Shown here one piece after another: positions 36,746 through 46,148 of a stretch of 64,000 bases of DNA (its first letter is position 1; every line of letters begins with the position of its first letter). Position numbers and translations under genes: made by a program. Source of the stretch: CBINFS01 sp966250015 (lineage in GTDB: Bacteria > Bacteroidota > Rhodothermia > Rhodothermales > DASSAV01). The notes below the pieces were generated by a model that had not been told where the DNA came from, did not search any database, and saw only the letters and a list, made by a program, of their open reading frames with translations. The DNA is taken from positions 1-64,000 of the forward strand of contig CBINFS010000021.1 in NCBI GenBank assembly GCA_966250015.1, given 5' to 3'.

Positions 36746-37681
36746 CTATTTCGAACGAATATCGCGGAGTATGTCGGCGGCTCCCTTCTTAAGCAACCGC
36801 TCTGCCAGTTCGTTCCCGAGCGAAGCCGCATTTTCAGGGTTGCCTCCTATCCGGTCGCGAACCAGCATCCGCCCATCGAGTGAGGCAACCATTCCTTCGA
36901 CGAAGAGCCTCCCCGATTGCACGGAGGCATACGCGCCAATCGGCACCTGGCATCCCCCTTCCAGGCGCCTGAGAAAAGCGCGTTCGCTCGTTACGGCGAC
37001 TCTCGTGTCCGTGTCGTCGAGCGCATCATGAAGTTGTTGACGCAGCTCTTCGTTTTCTTGCGCACAAACGATCCCGAGCGCCCCCTGTCCGACTGCCGGC
37101 AGCATGATCGAGGCCGGCACGACCTGGCGAATGCGGGAATCCATATTCAGCCTTCTCAGGCCGGCGGCAGCCAGTATCATGCCGTGCCAGGCGCTTTCGT
37201 CGAGCTTTCTCAAACGGGTATCGACGTTACCCCGTACTGGAACAACCTCCAGATCAGGCCGCCAGGCAAGGAGTTGTGCCTGCCGCCGGAGCGAAGACGT
37301 CGCAATCGTGGCGCCTTCAGGCAGGTCGTCAAGGTGGCCTATGAACGAAGGATGGGCAACGAAGGCGTCCCACGGTTCCTCCCGCTCGCTGACGGCCGCC
37401 AGGGTGATTCCATCCGGCAGCTGTGTCGGAAGGTCCTTCAGAGAATGTACCGCCAGATCGATTTCACCCTTCAACAGCGCGACGTCGAGCTCCCTGGTGA
37501 ACAGGCCTTTGTCCCCAATTTTCGCGAGCGGCACGTCCGTGATGCGATCACCTGTGGTACGAACCTCTACGATCTGGACGGATATGCCCGCAGTGCGAAG
37601 TAAAGCGCCGACGTGTCGGGCCTGCCACAGAGCAAGAGCGCTGCCCCGGGTCCCGAGCACCAGGGTGTGCGAGTGTTTCAT
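36746..37681 (-). CDS. hemC: hydroxymethylbilane synthase (porphobilinogen deaminase)
   Basis: The 311-residue protein has GTRGSALALWQA, EVRTTGDRITDVPLAKIGDKGLF-like N-terminal block, VHSLKDLPTQLPDG, RGNVDTRLRKL and Cys244 in EGGCQVPIGA, which carries the dipyrromethane cofactor. It joins four porphobilinogens into hydroxymethylbilane. Its ATG overlaps the hemA stop by 4 nt (ATGA), so translation is coupled. Length matches the family. Confidence 0.98.
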   Translation of the reverse strand: MKHSHTLVLGTRGSALALWQARHVGALLRTAGISVQIVEVRTTGDRITDVPLAKIGDKGLFTRELDVALLKGEIDLAVHSLKDLPTQLPDGITLAAVSEREEPWDAFVAHPSFIGHLDDLPEGATIATSSLRRQAQLLAWRPDLEVVPVRGNVDTRLRKLDESAWHGMILAAAGLRRLNMDSRIRQVVPASIMLPAVGQGALGIVCAQENEELRQQLHDALDDTDTRVAVTSERAFLRRLEGGCQVPIGAYASVQSGRLFVEGMVASLDGRMLVRDRIGGNPENAASLGNELAERLLKKGAADILRDIRSK

Positions 37682-39078
37682 CCGATCTCTCGAATGTTCT
37701 CGTACGGGCCATCGACGGGATTGGAATGGTCACTGGCCGATTCCGTGTGTCCATTAAGCTGGCTTACGTGGCTCATGACCGCTTCGTAAGATTCTTTATC
37801 CCAATCTTCGTCGCCTTCTTCGCAATCAGGCCTCGAGAAAAGGAACTGAAGCAGCTTGATGCTCCGTGCGAAATCCAGATCTTCGGTACCGACGCTCTTC
37901 AAACGAACGATGGGTACGGCGAGAAGCTTTTGCAGAATGGAGGACGTCAGAACTTCGAGCTCGTGACGATCCACCTCAGAGAAACGGCGGTGATGGCGTT
38001 CAATCGCTTTCTTTCGGATGGCTTCGAACGTTTCGCGTATCGCCTGAATACCCGGCTGCAGAGCCTGCTGGTGGAACATCCAGGAAACGTACTCGGAGAG
38101 AACGTCTTCACAGATGGCCATTGCCTTCGGCACGTCGTCGCGCCTGAGCTGTTCGGACCGGCCGATCCACGCATTCAGCGCATCGAGGTCGAGCACACGA
38201 TAACCCGGAAGATCATCGACCTCCGGATCCACGTTCCTGGGTACGCCGATGTCTACGATCAATACCTGAGTTTCCGGCTCGCTAATAGCAAGCAAGGCCT
38301 CCCGTTCGACGACCGGCTTCTGTGAGCCGGTGGCGACGATAACGAGATCCGAATTGTGGATCGCATCGTAACGGTCGTCCCATTCGACGACCTCCACGTT
38401 GCAGCATTCAGCAGCCGAGAGGGCGCGTTCACGAGAGCGATTGGTCACACGGAGCGATTTCAGGCCTTGCTTTTTGAGCACGTGCAGTGCCAGCCGACCC
38501 ATCTGTCCCGCGCCTACAACGAGTACCCGCTTCCCGCGTAAGCCGTCCTGCAGACGTTCGTCGAAGTGGGCCCTCGCCATAGCAACGGCCGCTCCTGAAA
38601 TGGATACCGACCCCGACGTGAGCGACGTCTCGTGGAAGACGCGCTTGGCTGCTCTGAAGGCCGAATGCATGAGTCGGTGCAGTATGGCGCCGACACGCTC
38701 CTCCTCGACCGCAATTCGATAGGCCTGTTTGACCTGCGAGAGAATCTGCCCGTCCCCTATAACCAGCGATTTCAGGCCGCTCGCCACGTGCAGTACGTGC
38801 CTGACGGCGGCTTCATCCTCATACTGAAATGCAAGCTGAGGGTCCCATTCTGTCCCTGCAAGCCTCCCCACTTCCGCTTTGATTAGTTCCCGGTCCTCCT
38901 CTGAACCGTACAGAAATACCTCCGTTCGATTGCAGGTGGAAAGCACGATCCACTCCGCATCCTCTGAGGTGTTTACGATCCGGTAGAGCGTTCTCTGCTT
39001 CTGCTCGTCCAGCGCGTATTTATCGCGGGCTTCTGCCGGTGACGACTCGTAGTTAAATCCGAATGCAAAGAATGGCAT
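37678..39078 (-). CDS. hemA: glutamyl-tRNA reductase
   Basis: The 466-residue protein has the catalytic Cys49 in STCNRTE, the GDGQILSQVKQAY segment, the Rossmann motif VVGAGQMGRLA with NRS, and the ATGSQKPVV motif, then a C-terminal dimerisation helix bundle. It makes glutamate-1-semialdehyde from Glu-tRNA, the first step of C5-pathway tetrapyrrole synthesis. It leads the operon hemA-hemC-hemD-glycerate kinase with overlaps or gaps under 20 nt. hemB, hemL and hemE are not in this window. Confidence 0.97.
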   Translation of the reverse strand: MPFFAFGFNYESSPAEARDKYALDEQKQRTLYRIVNTSEDAEWIVLSTCNRTEVFLYGSEEDRELIKAEVGRLAGTEWDPQLAFQYEDEAAVRHVLHVASGLKSLVIGDGQILSQVKQAYRIAVEEERVGAILHRLMHSAFRAAKRVFHETSLTSGSVSISGAAVAMARAHFDERLQDGLRGKRVLVVGAGQMGRLALHVLKKQGLKSLRVTNRSRERALSAAECCNVEVVEWDDRYDAIHNSDLVIVATGSQKPVVEREALLAISEPETQVLIVDIGVPRNVDPEVDDLPGYRVLDLDALNAWIGRSEQLRRDDVPKAMAICEDVLSEYVSWMFHQQALQPGIQAIRETFEAIRKKAIERHHRRFSEVDRHELEVLTSSILQKLLAVPIVRLKSVGTEDLDFARSIKLLQFLFSRPDCEEGDEDWDKESYEAVMSHVSQLNGHTESASDHSNPVDGPYENIREIG

Positions 39079-39482
39079 GCAGAGGTTACTACACTTAATA
39101 AGGGCAATGCGTTTTGCGCCTGCAACACGGCGGGACGGAGTGCAAGCGATCCAGTCGAGAATTTAATATACGAAAGGCTGAATAATTCCACCCTCCGAAT
39201 CGCGTGTGTTTGCGTGCTCTTTCGAAATATTAGCACGTAGAGGCGTGCTCAATAACGGCCCCACTAAACAAAGGTTCTGCGCAATTCGGTCGATCAAATA
39301 GATTTTCGTCGGTTCCCGCTCCATTCCGAACCTCAATAACCAGCTACCCTCGAATTGAGCGCCTCCTCACGACTTCTCAACCGTTTCTTACCGGTAGTTT
39401 CCAACTCCATTGAACCCGGTTTGTATATTGCCGAGAGACAATTTGATGTTTTCTTCGAAGCTTCCGTAATCAGGATAACGAC
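39079..39482. other. intergenic region, 404 nt, divergent control region
   Basis: Between hemA (minus) and the M24 peptidase (plus). No gene is supported. The octamer GCGTGCTC appears twice, at 39212-39219 and 39243-39250, and the second overlaps a 6-bp inverted repeat AGCACG/CGTGCT with a 6-nt loop (39232-39249). A TATATTG at about 39423-39429 may be the peptidase minus-10 region. The rest is featureless. Confidence 0.5.
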
Positions 39483-40613
39483 ATGTCCAGTTTAGCCAGC
39501 TCCAACAGTGTGTTTTCGAACCGAATCGAGCGCCTGCGCGCCTCCATGAAAGCCTCGGGCTTCGATGCGCTTGCCGTCAATCCGGGCCCGAGCCTGCTCT
39601 ATCTGACAGGTCTTCAATTCCACCTGATGGAACGTCCGGTCGTCGCCATTTTTCCGGTTAGCGGGACGCCAGCCATCGTTTTCCCTGACTTCGAAGGCAG
39701 CAAACTGGACGGGGCAGAGTTTGAGATCGATCAGTTTCCCTACACGGAGAACCTGAAGACCTGGAGTGCGGCCTTCAAGCGGGCTGCCGATCATCTTCAG
39801 CTGAGTGGAGCGAAGGTCGGAGTTGAGCCTCGGTCACTCAGGGTTCTGGAGCTGAGGTTCCTCGAGGAAGCGGCTCCCGGCGCAAAGTTCATCTCGGATG
39901 AGACGACGGTTTCAGCCCTTCGTGCCCGAAAGGACAGTGCTGAGCTCGCGTTGATGAAAGAGGCTACCCGCATCGCGCAGGTCGCGCTTCAGGAAACGCT
40001 GCCCATTATTCGTGAGGGCGTAACCGAGCGCGCCGTGGCCGCCGAGCTGACCGCCCAGATGCTGCGCGCCGGCAGCGATTCGGAGTTGCCCTTCCCGCCC
40101 ATCATTGCCTTCGGACCCAACAGCGCCAATCCTCACGCGGTACCGACCGACCGCAAGCTCGCCCGCGGTGAGCTCGTGCTCTTCGATTGGGGAGCGGCCA
40201 TGAACGGGTACTTCTCAGACCTCACCCGCGTTTATTCACTCGGAGAGCCCGATCCTGAGCTCGATCGCATCGCCAGGATCGTCGAGGAGGCAAACAGAGC
40301 CGGCTTTGAGGCGGCAAAACCGGGCATACGGGCAGGCGACGTCGACAAGGCAGCCCGTTCTGTCATCGAAAAAGCGGGATACGGTGAGTACTTCATCCAC
40401 CGTACAGGTCACGGTCTGGGTCTGGAAGGACACGAAGAGCCATACATCCGGGGCGACAACGACGTGATCCTCGAACCCGGCATGACCTTCACCATCGAAC
40501 CCGGAATCTACCTGAAAGGCCGTGGGGGCGTGCGAATCGAGGACGACGTGGTCATCACGGAAAACGGCGCGGAGAGCCTGAGCGACGCCGACCGCTCCCT
40601 GATCAAACTTTAA
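39483..40613 (+). CDS. Xaa-Pro dipeptidase/aminopeptidase (M24)
   Basis: The 376-residue protein has a creatinase-like N-terminal domain and a pita-bread C-terminal domain with all five metal ligands: Asp in LFDWGAA, Asp in SDLTRVY, His in HRTGHGLGLEGHE, Glu in FTIEPGIY and Glu in RIEDDV. It should remove N-terminal residues next to proline, or cleave Xaa-Pro dipeptides, in the cytoplasm. No signal peptide is visible. Its stop codon shares the TTAA palindrome with the convergent gene. PepP and PepQ types are not resolved. Confidence 0.92.
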   Translation: MSSLASSNSVFSNRIERLRASMKASGFDALAVNPGPSLLYLTGLQFHLMERPVVAIFPVSGTPAIVFPDFEGSKLDGAEFEIDQFPYTENLKTWSAAFKRAADHLQLSGAKVGVEPRSLRVLELRFLEEAAPGAKFISDETTVSALRARKDSAELALMKEATRIAQVALQETLPIIREGVTERAVAAELTAQMLRAGSDSELPFPPIIAFGPNSANPHAVPTDRKLARGELVLFDWGAAMNGYFSDLTRVYSLGEPDPELDRIARIVEEANRAGFEAAKPGIRAGDVDKAARSVIEKAGYGEYFIHRTGHGLGLEGHEEPYIRGDNDVILEPGMTFTIEPGIYLKGRGGVRIEDDVVITENGAESLSDADRSLIKL

Positions 40614-41419
40614 GGCCGATCAGTCGGTAGGTATTCCGATCGAAAGGAGTTCAAAAATTCGAGCATCTTGATCTGTTGCTCGACGTGGCCGTGTTGCGCT
40701 TCGACGTTTACGTAAGGGATGCCGTTCCAGGCTGCGTATACCGATAGCGAGCCGTCGTCCTTAACCTCCTCGTTGTGCTGGAGCACTACGTTAAAACTGG
40801 CTCCGCGGATTTTACCGTATAACTCCAGATCCGTGACGAAAAAGAAGTCATCCGGATTTTCCTTATCCGGGTAGTGTAAAAATCGGGCGTTGACTGCCTC
40901 CTCACCACCCGGCATGTAGCTCAAAATGGAGTATTCTCCACCGGTATTGTTGTGGACCGCAACCAGCAATTGCCCTCGCTCGATGGCGACGATTTCCAGA
41001 ATTCGATTGGCAAATGATCGTACCGCATGGACCGCGCCTGTATCGACCGTACCGAAGCGTGAGAGGGTCGCCTCAGCGCCTTCGTCGGTAAAAATGCGGT
41101 TGGGATCGAACGTGTACGACGCACCTTCCAGCTCGAAAACAATGTTGCGATCGCCGGTATGGCGCAATTCAACGAGTCGGCCGCCGTCTCGCCCAATGAC
41201 GTCGAGCACCGCTTCAACCGACGTATTTTCATCGTCGTGCAGGCACAGGTACGTAAAACCCGGCGCCTCGGAATCGTGAACGACGACGTCGACCGTTGTG
41301 CCGCCGATCGCAACCGGTATCCGATGCTCAACGATGCGGTATCGGTCGTCCCGGCACTTCACAGGGAACATGGACAATATCACCAGGCCAACAACGATTG
41401 CTTTGTTTTTATGCGCCAT
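40610..41419 (-). CDS. exported protein of unknown function
   Basis: From the ATG at 41419 the protein has 269 residues with a short signal peptide (MAHKNKAIVVGLVILSMFPVKC); a Cys at the end could be a weak lipobox. The mature part has VDVVVHDSEAPGFTYLCLHDDENTSVEAVLDVI and GGRLVELRHTGDRNIVFELEGASYTFDPNRIF, conserved-looking blocks with several charged residues, and a later NVEAQHGH. Similar blocks occur in uncharacterised envelope proteins. It is convergent with the M24 gene and overlaps it by 4 nt at the stops. I do not assign a function. Confidence 0.6.
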   Translation of the reverse strand: MAHKNKAIVVGLVILSMFPVKCRDDRYRIVEHRIPVAIGGTTVDVVVHDSEAPGFTYLCLHDDENTSVEAVLDVIGRDGGRLVELRHTGDRNIVFELEGASYTFDPNRIFTDEGAEATLSRFGTVDTGAVHAVRSFANRILEIVAIERGQLLVAVHNNTGGEYSILSYMPGGEEAVNARFLHYPDKENPDDFFFVTDLELYGKIRGASFNVVLQHNEEVKDDGSLSVYAAWNGIPYVNVEAQHGHVEQQIKMLEFLNSFRSEYLPTDRP

Positions 41420-41547
41420 AGGACGACAATCTGGCGTCCGATTTTTGGGATCTTGCGTGGTCATTCCGATCTGAACCACAAGGTCGTCCGCCCTCCCTTT
41501 TCCAGCAACACATAACGCTTCAATCTCATCAAGCTGTATTCAGTTCT

Positions 41548-42732
41548 ATGGAGACGTATTTGTCGGATCCGACGTTTCTATTCGCCTTTCTTGCTTCCGT
41601 CCTGGCGCTCATTTTCTGGGCGAGTACGCTGCCTAAAGTCGAAAAGCTCTTCACGTACGTCCCTCCGGTGATCTGGGCTTACTTCGTCCCAATGTTCCTG
41701 ACCACAGCGGGCATCACACCTTCCCAGAACCCGTTATACGGCTGGATGTCTACCGTCCTCCTGCCCTTTTCGCTCTTCCTCCTGATGATCACCCTCGACC
41801 TGCCGGCCGTGCTCAGGCTTGGCTGGATCGCGTTGATCATGATGTTGACCGGGACGGTCGGTGTGATACTTGGCGGACCGATCGCTTTCTTCCTTTTCGA
41901 AGGTTTCCTACCACCGGATGCCTGGAAAGGATTTGCTGCCCTCTCCGGGAGCTGGATCGGTGGTACGGCCAACATGGTTGCCATTCAACAAAGTGTTGGA
42001 GCCCCCGACTCGGTGCTCGGACCGATCATCGTGGTCGATACCGTCGTCGGATACGGCTGGATGGGGATCCTGATCTCCCTGGCTGCTTTCCAAAAACGCT
42101 TCGACCGATGGGTAAAAGCGGACGTATCCATCATCGAACACATCAACCACAAGCTTTCGCTAATGGACACCACCCGACGGCCGATCAGCACTGCTGACCT
42201 TGCAATCATGATTGGATTTGCGCTCGCTGCAACTTCGTTGTCCATCGTGATCGGCCGTATGCTCCCTGAGATTGGCGACCCCACGATCATCGGCACCTCA
42301 ACTTGGAGCATCCTGATCGTCGTCACACTCGGCTTGCTCCTGTCGTTTACGCCCGCCCGTAATATCGAACGAGCCGGGGCATCAAAGATGGGATATTGGG
42401 CGCTGTACCTGCTACTCACTTCTATCGGTGCACGAGCCGACCTGGCAGCGGTCCTCGAGGTGCCCGTTTACCTGCTTGCCGGCGTGGTTTGGATCCTGAT
42501 TCACATTGGCATCTTGTTCGTTGTTGCGCGCCTGCTCAAGGCACCGTTGTTTCTTGTGGCAGCAGGGAGTATGGCTAATATTGGCGGTGCTGCCAGCGCC
42601 CCGGTCGTGGCCGGTGTGTATCACCCCGCCATGGCCCCGGTCGGATTGCTCATGGCCGTCGCCGGTTACGGGATAGGCGTTTACGGAGGGTTGCTCTGCG
42701 CCCGGATTCTTGCGATGATCGCGGCAGGGTAG
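41548..42732 (+). CDS. DUF819 integral membrane protein (YjcL-like)
   Basis: A 394-residue protein with about 11 hydrophobic segments. The family blocks are visible: LPFSLFLLMITLDLPAVLRLG near residue 75, LSGSWIGGTANMVAIQQSVG near 135, and MANIGGAASAPVVAGVYHPAMAPVG near 345, suggesting two inverted repeats. Members are widespread and thought to be transporters, but no substrate is known. The ATG at 41548 is the only reasonable start. It is convergent with the M3 peptidase gene, with one base between the stops. Confidence 0.82.
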   Translation: METYLSDPTFLFAFLASVLALIFWASTLPKVEKLFTYVPPVIWAYFVPMFLTTAGITPSQNPLYGWMSTVLLPFSLFLLMITLDLPAVLRLGWIALIMMLTGTVGVILGGPIAFFLFEGFLPPDAWKGFAALSGSWIGGTANMVAIQQSVGAPDSVLGPIIVVDTVVGYGWMGILISLAAFQKRFDRWVKADVSIIEHINHKLSLMDTTRRPISTADLAIMIGFALAATSLSIVIGRMLPEIGDPTIIGTSTWSILIVVTLGLLLSFTPARNIERAGASKMGYWALYLLLTSIGARADLAAVLEVPVYLLAGVVWILIHIGILFVVARLLKAPLFLVAAGSMANIGGAASAPVVAGVYHPAMAPVGLLMAVAGYGIGVYGGLLCARILAMIAAG

Positions 42733-42733
42733 G

Positions 42734-44518
42734 CTAATTGCGTATCGATACTTCCAGCTCTTCTGCCTGGCGGATCAATTCCTCGATGGTCTGAAGTCCA
42801 AGCTTCCAGAAATCGAGGTCTCGGAGATCGATTCCCAACCGACTCAGCAGGACGTGCGGCCAGTCCGAACCCCCGGCCTCGAGCAACTCAATGTACGAAT
42901 CGGCAAACATAGCCCCTTCCTGCTGGTACTTCGTGTAAAGCGCGAGGACGAGGAGCTCACCGAAAGCATAGGCATAGACGTAGCCCGGCGTGTGCAAGAA
43001 GTGCGGTATGTAGCTCCACCAGTACCGGTAATGGTCACCCAGCGTGACGCTGCCCTGAAACATATCCGCCTGCGTCTGAATCCAGTGCTCTGAGAACTCA
43101 TCCTTCGAGAGCTCACCCTTCGTCCTCCGACCAGTGTGGATACGGTCCTCAAAGCGGTTCATCGCCACCTGACGGAATACCGTGGCAATGGTATCGTCGA
43201 TCTTTCCGACCAGCATCGACAGGCGATTCCGTTCCGATGGTTCATCCGCCATCATCTGCTGGAAGACGAGCATCTCTCCGAATACGGACGCTGTCTCTGC
43301 CGTGGTCAACGGAGTGTCAGAGAGCAATACACCCTGCTTACGAGACAGATACTGATGAACTCCATGGCCCAACTCGTGCGCGAGCGTCTGGACGTCCCGA
43401 ATTTTGCCGGTATAGTTCATCAGGATGTAGGGATGAGCGCTCGGGACGGCGCCGTGGCTGAAAGCGCCGCCTCGTTTTCCCGGCCCAATAGCCGCGTCGA
43501 TCCAACGCTTCTCGAAGAACCAGCCGGCCAGCTCTCCCATTTGAGGATGAAAAGCGCTGTACGACCGGATCACCACTTCTCGCGCCTCGTCCCAGTGATA
43601 ATGCCGGTTGGATTCACCGACGGGGGCATACCGGTCGTAGTCCATCATCTCGTCGATCCCGAGCAGGCGGCGCTTCAATCGGTAAAAACGCGCCACGAGG
43701 TCGTACCGTGACGTCACCGCATCGATCAGGGCCTCAACGACTTCCTCCTGGACCTCATTGGCGATGTTCCGGCTCTGGAGCCAGTGGTCATACTTACGTA
43801 GCCGATCGTTCGATGCCTTTTCGGCTAAAATGGTGTTGAAGATGAACGTCAATTCCCTGACGTGTTGAGCAAGCACTTCGGTGAACGCCATGGCGGCTCT
43901 TCTCCTCAATTCGCGATCCGGATCGTATAACCGGGACAGGATCTCCTGCTCCGTCAGCTTTTTCCCGTCCAGGTCGAACCGCATTGCCGCGATCGTCTCG
44001 TCAAAGAACCGGTTCCAGGCGGCTGCACCGGTGATCGCCTTCTCTGCCAGGATCTTCTCTTCCGCTTCGGTAAGCAGGTGCTTTTTGTGAAGCTGCTGGA
44101 GCTCGAGCCAGTGATAATAACCTGCCAGCTCGGGGGCTGCCATTAGCTCTTTCGCCCGGTCCTCGTCCACCGCGGCCCATTCCAGCTCGAAGAAAATCAG
44201 CTTCTTGCTCGATTCGGTATACCGTTCACGGACCTTCTGAAGCAGCGCTCCTCTCTCCGCGTCTTCGGTATTGGTTGACCAGTTGAGGTAGGCATACGTA
44301 TAGGCCCTTCCGAGCCGATCCTGAACGTTCTCGTACGTGCGGAGCGCTTCTGCCAGACCTGCCGCGTCGAGCGCAGCAACGTGCCCCCTGTACCGTTCAG
44401 CAAACTGCTCGGCTTCCCGGTCAGCCGTCATGAGATCCTGTTCGAGGGTCTGTACGTCTGGATAGAGGTCTCGCAGCTCCCAATGAACGTTTTCCGCTCC
44501 GCTCGCTAATTCAGCCAT
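42734..44518 (-). CDS. M3-family oligoendopeptidase F-like metallopeptidase
   Basis: A 594-residue zinc peptidase with HELGHGVHQ near residue 381 (zinc His residues and catalytic Glu) and a downstream Glu in TAETASVFGEML. The length and helix-rich architecture match PepF/M3B. It cleaves short peptides, probably in the cytoplasm since no signal peptide is present. An AGGAG site lies upstream of the ATG at 44518. It is one of five peptidases in this window. Confidence 0.93.
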   Translation of the reverse strand: MAELASGAENVHWELRDLYPDVQTLEQDLMTADREAEQFAERYRGHVAALDAAGLAEALRTYENVQDRLGRAYTYAYLNWSTNTEDAERGALLQKVRERYTESSKKLIFFELEWAAVDEDRAKELMAAPELAGYYHWLELQQLHKKHLLTEAEEKILAEKAITGAAAWNRFFDETIAAMRFDLDGKKLTEQEILSRLYDPDRELRRRAAMAFTEVLAQHVRELTFIFNTILAEKASNDRLRKYDHWLQSRNIANEVQEEVVEALIDAVTSRYDLVARFYRLKRRLLGIDEMMDYDRYAPVGESNRHYHWDEAREVVIRSYSAFHPQMGELAGWFFEKRWIDAAIGPGKRGGAFSHGAVPSAHPYILMNYTGKIRDVQTLAHELGHGVHQYLSRKQGVLLSDTPLTTAETASVFGEMLVFQQMMADEPSERNRLSMLVGKIDDTIATVFRQVAMNRFEDRIHTGRRTKGELSKDEFSEHWIQTQADMFQGSVTLGDHYRYWWSYIPHFLHTPGYVYAYAFGELLVLALYTKYQQEGAMFADSYIELLEAGGSDWPHVLLSRLGIDLRDLDFWKLGLQTIEELIRQAEELEVSIRN

Positions 44519-44837
44519 GTGCTTTTTTTCTCCTGTAAGCCAGCCTTCGACTTAAAGTGAATCCTTGGATATACAAAAAACGACCCTTCGACATGGTCGT
44601 CCACTGATCCCACTTAATCAACAAGGGCGTGCCCTTTCACAGAACTGCCCCTCACATCAGTATCAGGCACACATTCAGAAACGAAATCGGAATTTACGAC
44701 CGTCAAGCTATAGCCCACACGTCCAACGGCAAAATCTTTGCCGAAGGTATCCGATTGATTACGAACGGGTGGCAACGGATGATGAGGGGTGAAGTGCTGC
44801 AACCACGTTTTTGCCACCCAGCACCAAAAGAAGAGAC
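44519..44837. other. intergenic region, 319 nt, with stem-loops
   Basis: No gene is supported. A 9-bp inverted repeat, GGGTGGCAA at 44767-44775 and TTGCCACCC at 44811-44819, has a 35-nt loop. A 7-bp hairpin, CGGCAAA/TTTGCCG with a 3-nt loop, lies at 44727-44743. The M3 peptidase ribosome site is near 44529-44540. The stem-loops have no T tract and could be 3' elements of the HTH gene transcript or protein-binding sites. Confidence 0.45.
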
Positions 44838-45254
44838 TCAACTTGAGGCTTCGGAACGTCGGAGATAGTCCTCGAGACTGCCGACAAGCAATCGCTTTTC
44901 GCCGTCTACCTCGATCGCGACGATGTCCGATGCACGTAGCATACGCTTGACCTGCCGCCGATCAACGATCTTCAATATTCGCCTGGCCTGGGCAGAGCTA
45001 ACTACGTCGTTTCGATACTGGTCTGCAAAGCTCTCCAGGAATTGAAGCGTTTCCTGGGATAATTCGACCAGACGTTCGTCTCGGTTGCCGTTTCCGTTCA
45101 CCCAGGCCATCGACGCTTCAACCAGATGGCGATCGATCCAGTGGAGAATGGTCTGCCTGGATAAATTGAGGTGATCCGACAGAGTATCCAGCGACATGGC
45201 AACGTGCCCTTTATCCTTGACCATCATCGCGGTCGGCTCTTGACGCGTTTCCAT
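44838..45254 (-). CDS. putative DNA-binding protein with two HTH modules
   Basis: The 138-residue protein begins with MSLDTLSDHLNLSRQTILHWIDRHLV, a helix-turn-helix with the usual spacing, and ends with a second reader-like segment (SAQARRILKIVDRRQVKRMLRASDIVAIEVDGEKRLL), similar to the winged helix of excisionase/MerR-type proteins. It probably acts as a transcription factor or site-specific DNA binder. Nothing adjacent (M3 peptidase, OsmC) points to its target. The ATG at 45254 is used; internal ATGs at 45225 and nearby are alternatives. Confidence 0.6.
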   Translation of the reverse strand: METRQEPTAMMVKDKGHVAMSLDTLSDHLNLSRQTILHWIDRHLVEASMAWVNGNGNRDERLVELSQETLQFLESFADQYRNDVVSSAQARRILKIVDRRQVKRMLRASDIVAIEVDGEKRLLVGSLEDYLRRSEASS

Positions 45255-45498
45255 CGTTGTTTTCCAGTATTGGTAGCACTAAAAAGTTATCACCCGTCAG
45301 CACGGATGCCGTTCCACGTCATTTTGCAAATAGGGCAACAATCAGGTAAAAAGAATCCGCTACCCTGTTTATTTGTGGACACTGGTGCCCATATTGAGCT
45401 CTGGATTTGCGACGGCGCGATTATTCGAGACAAGTGGGAACATGACGTGCTCGGATCTCGTCCTCGCAGCGTATTATGAACCAAATAAGAAGAATTCC

Positions 45499-45927
45499 AT
45501 GCCAGCAAGAAAAGCCAATGCCGCCTGGGAAGGCGATCTGAGAAGTGGTAAAGGTAGGATGACGTTCGGAAGTGGAGCGTTCGACGGCGCCTACTCTTTC
45601 TCCTCCCGTTTTGAAGAAGGAACAGGCACGAACCCGGAAGAGCTCATTGCAGCAGCCCATGCCGGGTGTTTTTCTATGGCGCTTTCCGGTATTCTAACCG
45701 AAGCCGGATTCACTCCGACGCGTATCGAGACTGCAGCGAAAGTGTTCATTGAAAGGGCTGAAAAGGGGTTTTCGATAACCCGTATCGAGCTGACAACCGA
45801 AGGCGACATCCCCGGCATCGACGAAGAGACGTTCAGGAAACACGCCGAAACGGCAAAGGTCGGCTGCCCGGTTTCTAAAGCCCTGACTGGAACCAGCATC
45901 TCACTGGAGGCCCGGTTGAAGCAGTAA
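45499..45927 (+). CDS. OsmC-family peroxidase
   Basis: The ATG at 45499 gives 142 residues starting MPARKANAAWEGDL, as in OsmC; longer upstream frames do not match the family. Two redox Cys are present, in AHAGCFSMAL near residue 55 and KVGCPVSKAL near 123. It reduces organic hydroperoxides, with electrons normally from lipoyl or thiol partners. The gene is followed at 45951 by a strong terminator, so it is monocistronic. Osmotic or peroxide induction is typical of the family but not shown here. Confidence 0.95.
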   Translation: MPARKANAAWEGDLRSGKGRMTFGSGAFDGAYSFSSRFEEGTGTNPEELIAAAHAGCFSMALSGILTEAGFTPTRIETAAKVFIERAEKGFSITRIELTTEGDIPGIDEETFRKHAETAKVGCPVSKALTGTSISLEARLKQ

Positions 45928-45950
45928 CGGTCATTTCGATATAGTGAAAC

Positions 45951-45994
45951 GGGGGTTCCCGGCATTTCTACGTGTCTGGGGGCTCCCTTTTTTT
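45951..45994 (+). terminator. intrinsic terminator downstream of osmC
   Basis: A 12-bp stem (GGGGGTTCCCGG with CTGGGGGCTCCC, several G-T pairs) at 45951-45962 and 45976-45987 is followed by seven T residues at 45988-45994. It ends the OsmC transcript, 24 nt after its stop. Confidence 0.75.
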
Positions 45995-46148
45995 ACATTC
46001 CTGACTTCATAAACCGGCCTAGTGTTCATCGTAAGAATAATCGGTTCAGGAGAAACTATTGGGGCCATCATGCCTATTTTTTATTCGGTTAGTCATTCCA
46101 TTAACAAGGCCTCAGGACGTTAGCCGGTATCAGATTCCAAAAGCACAC

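Noticed and set aside
46070..46123. A 17-codon frame (ATG to TAG) in the leader of the GH3/beta-lactamase gene
   Set aside because: The AGGAG lies 17 nt away, too far for this ATG, and better fits the TTG at 46059; no run of regulatory codons is seen.
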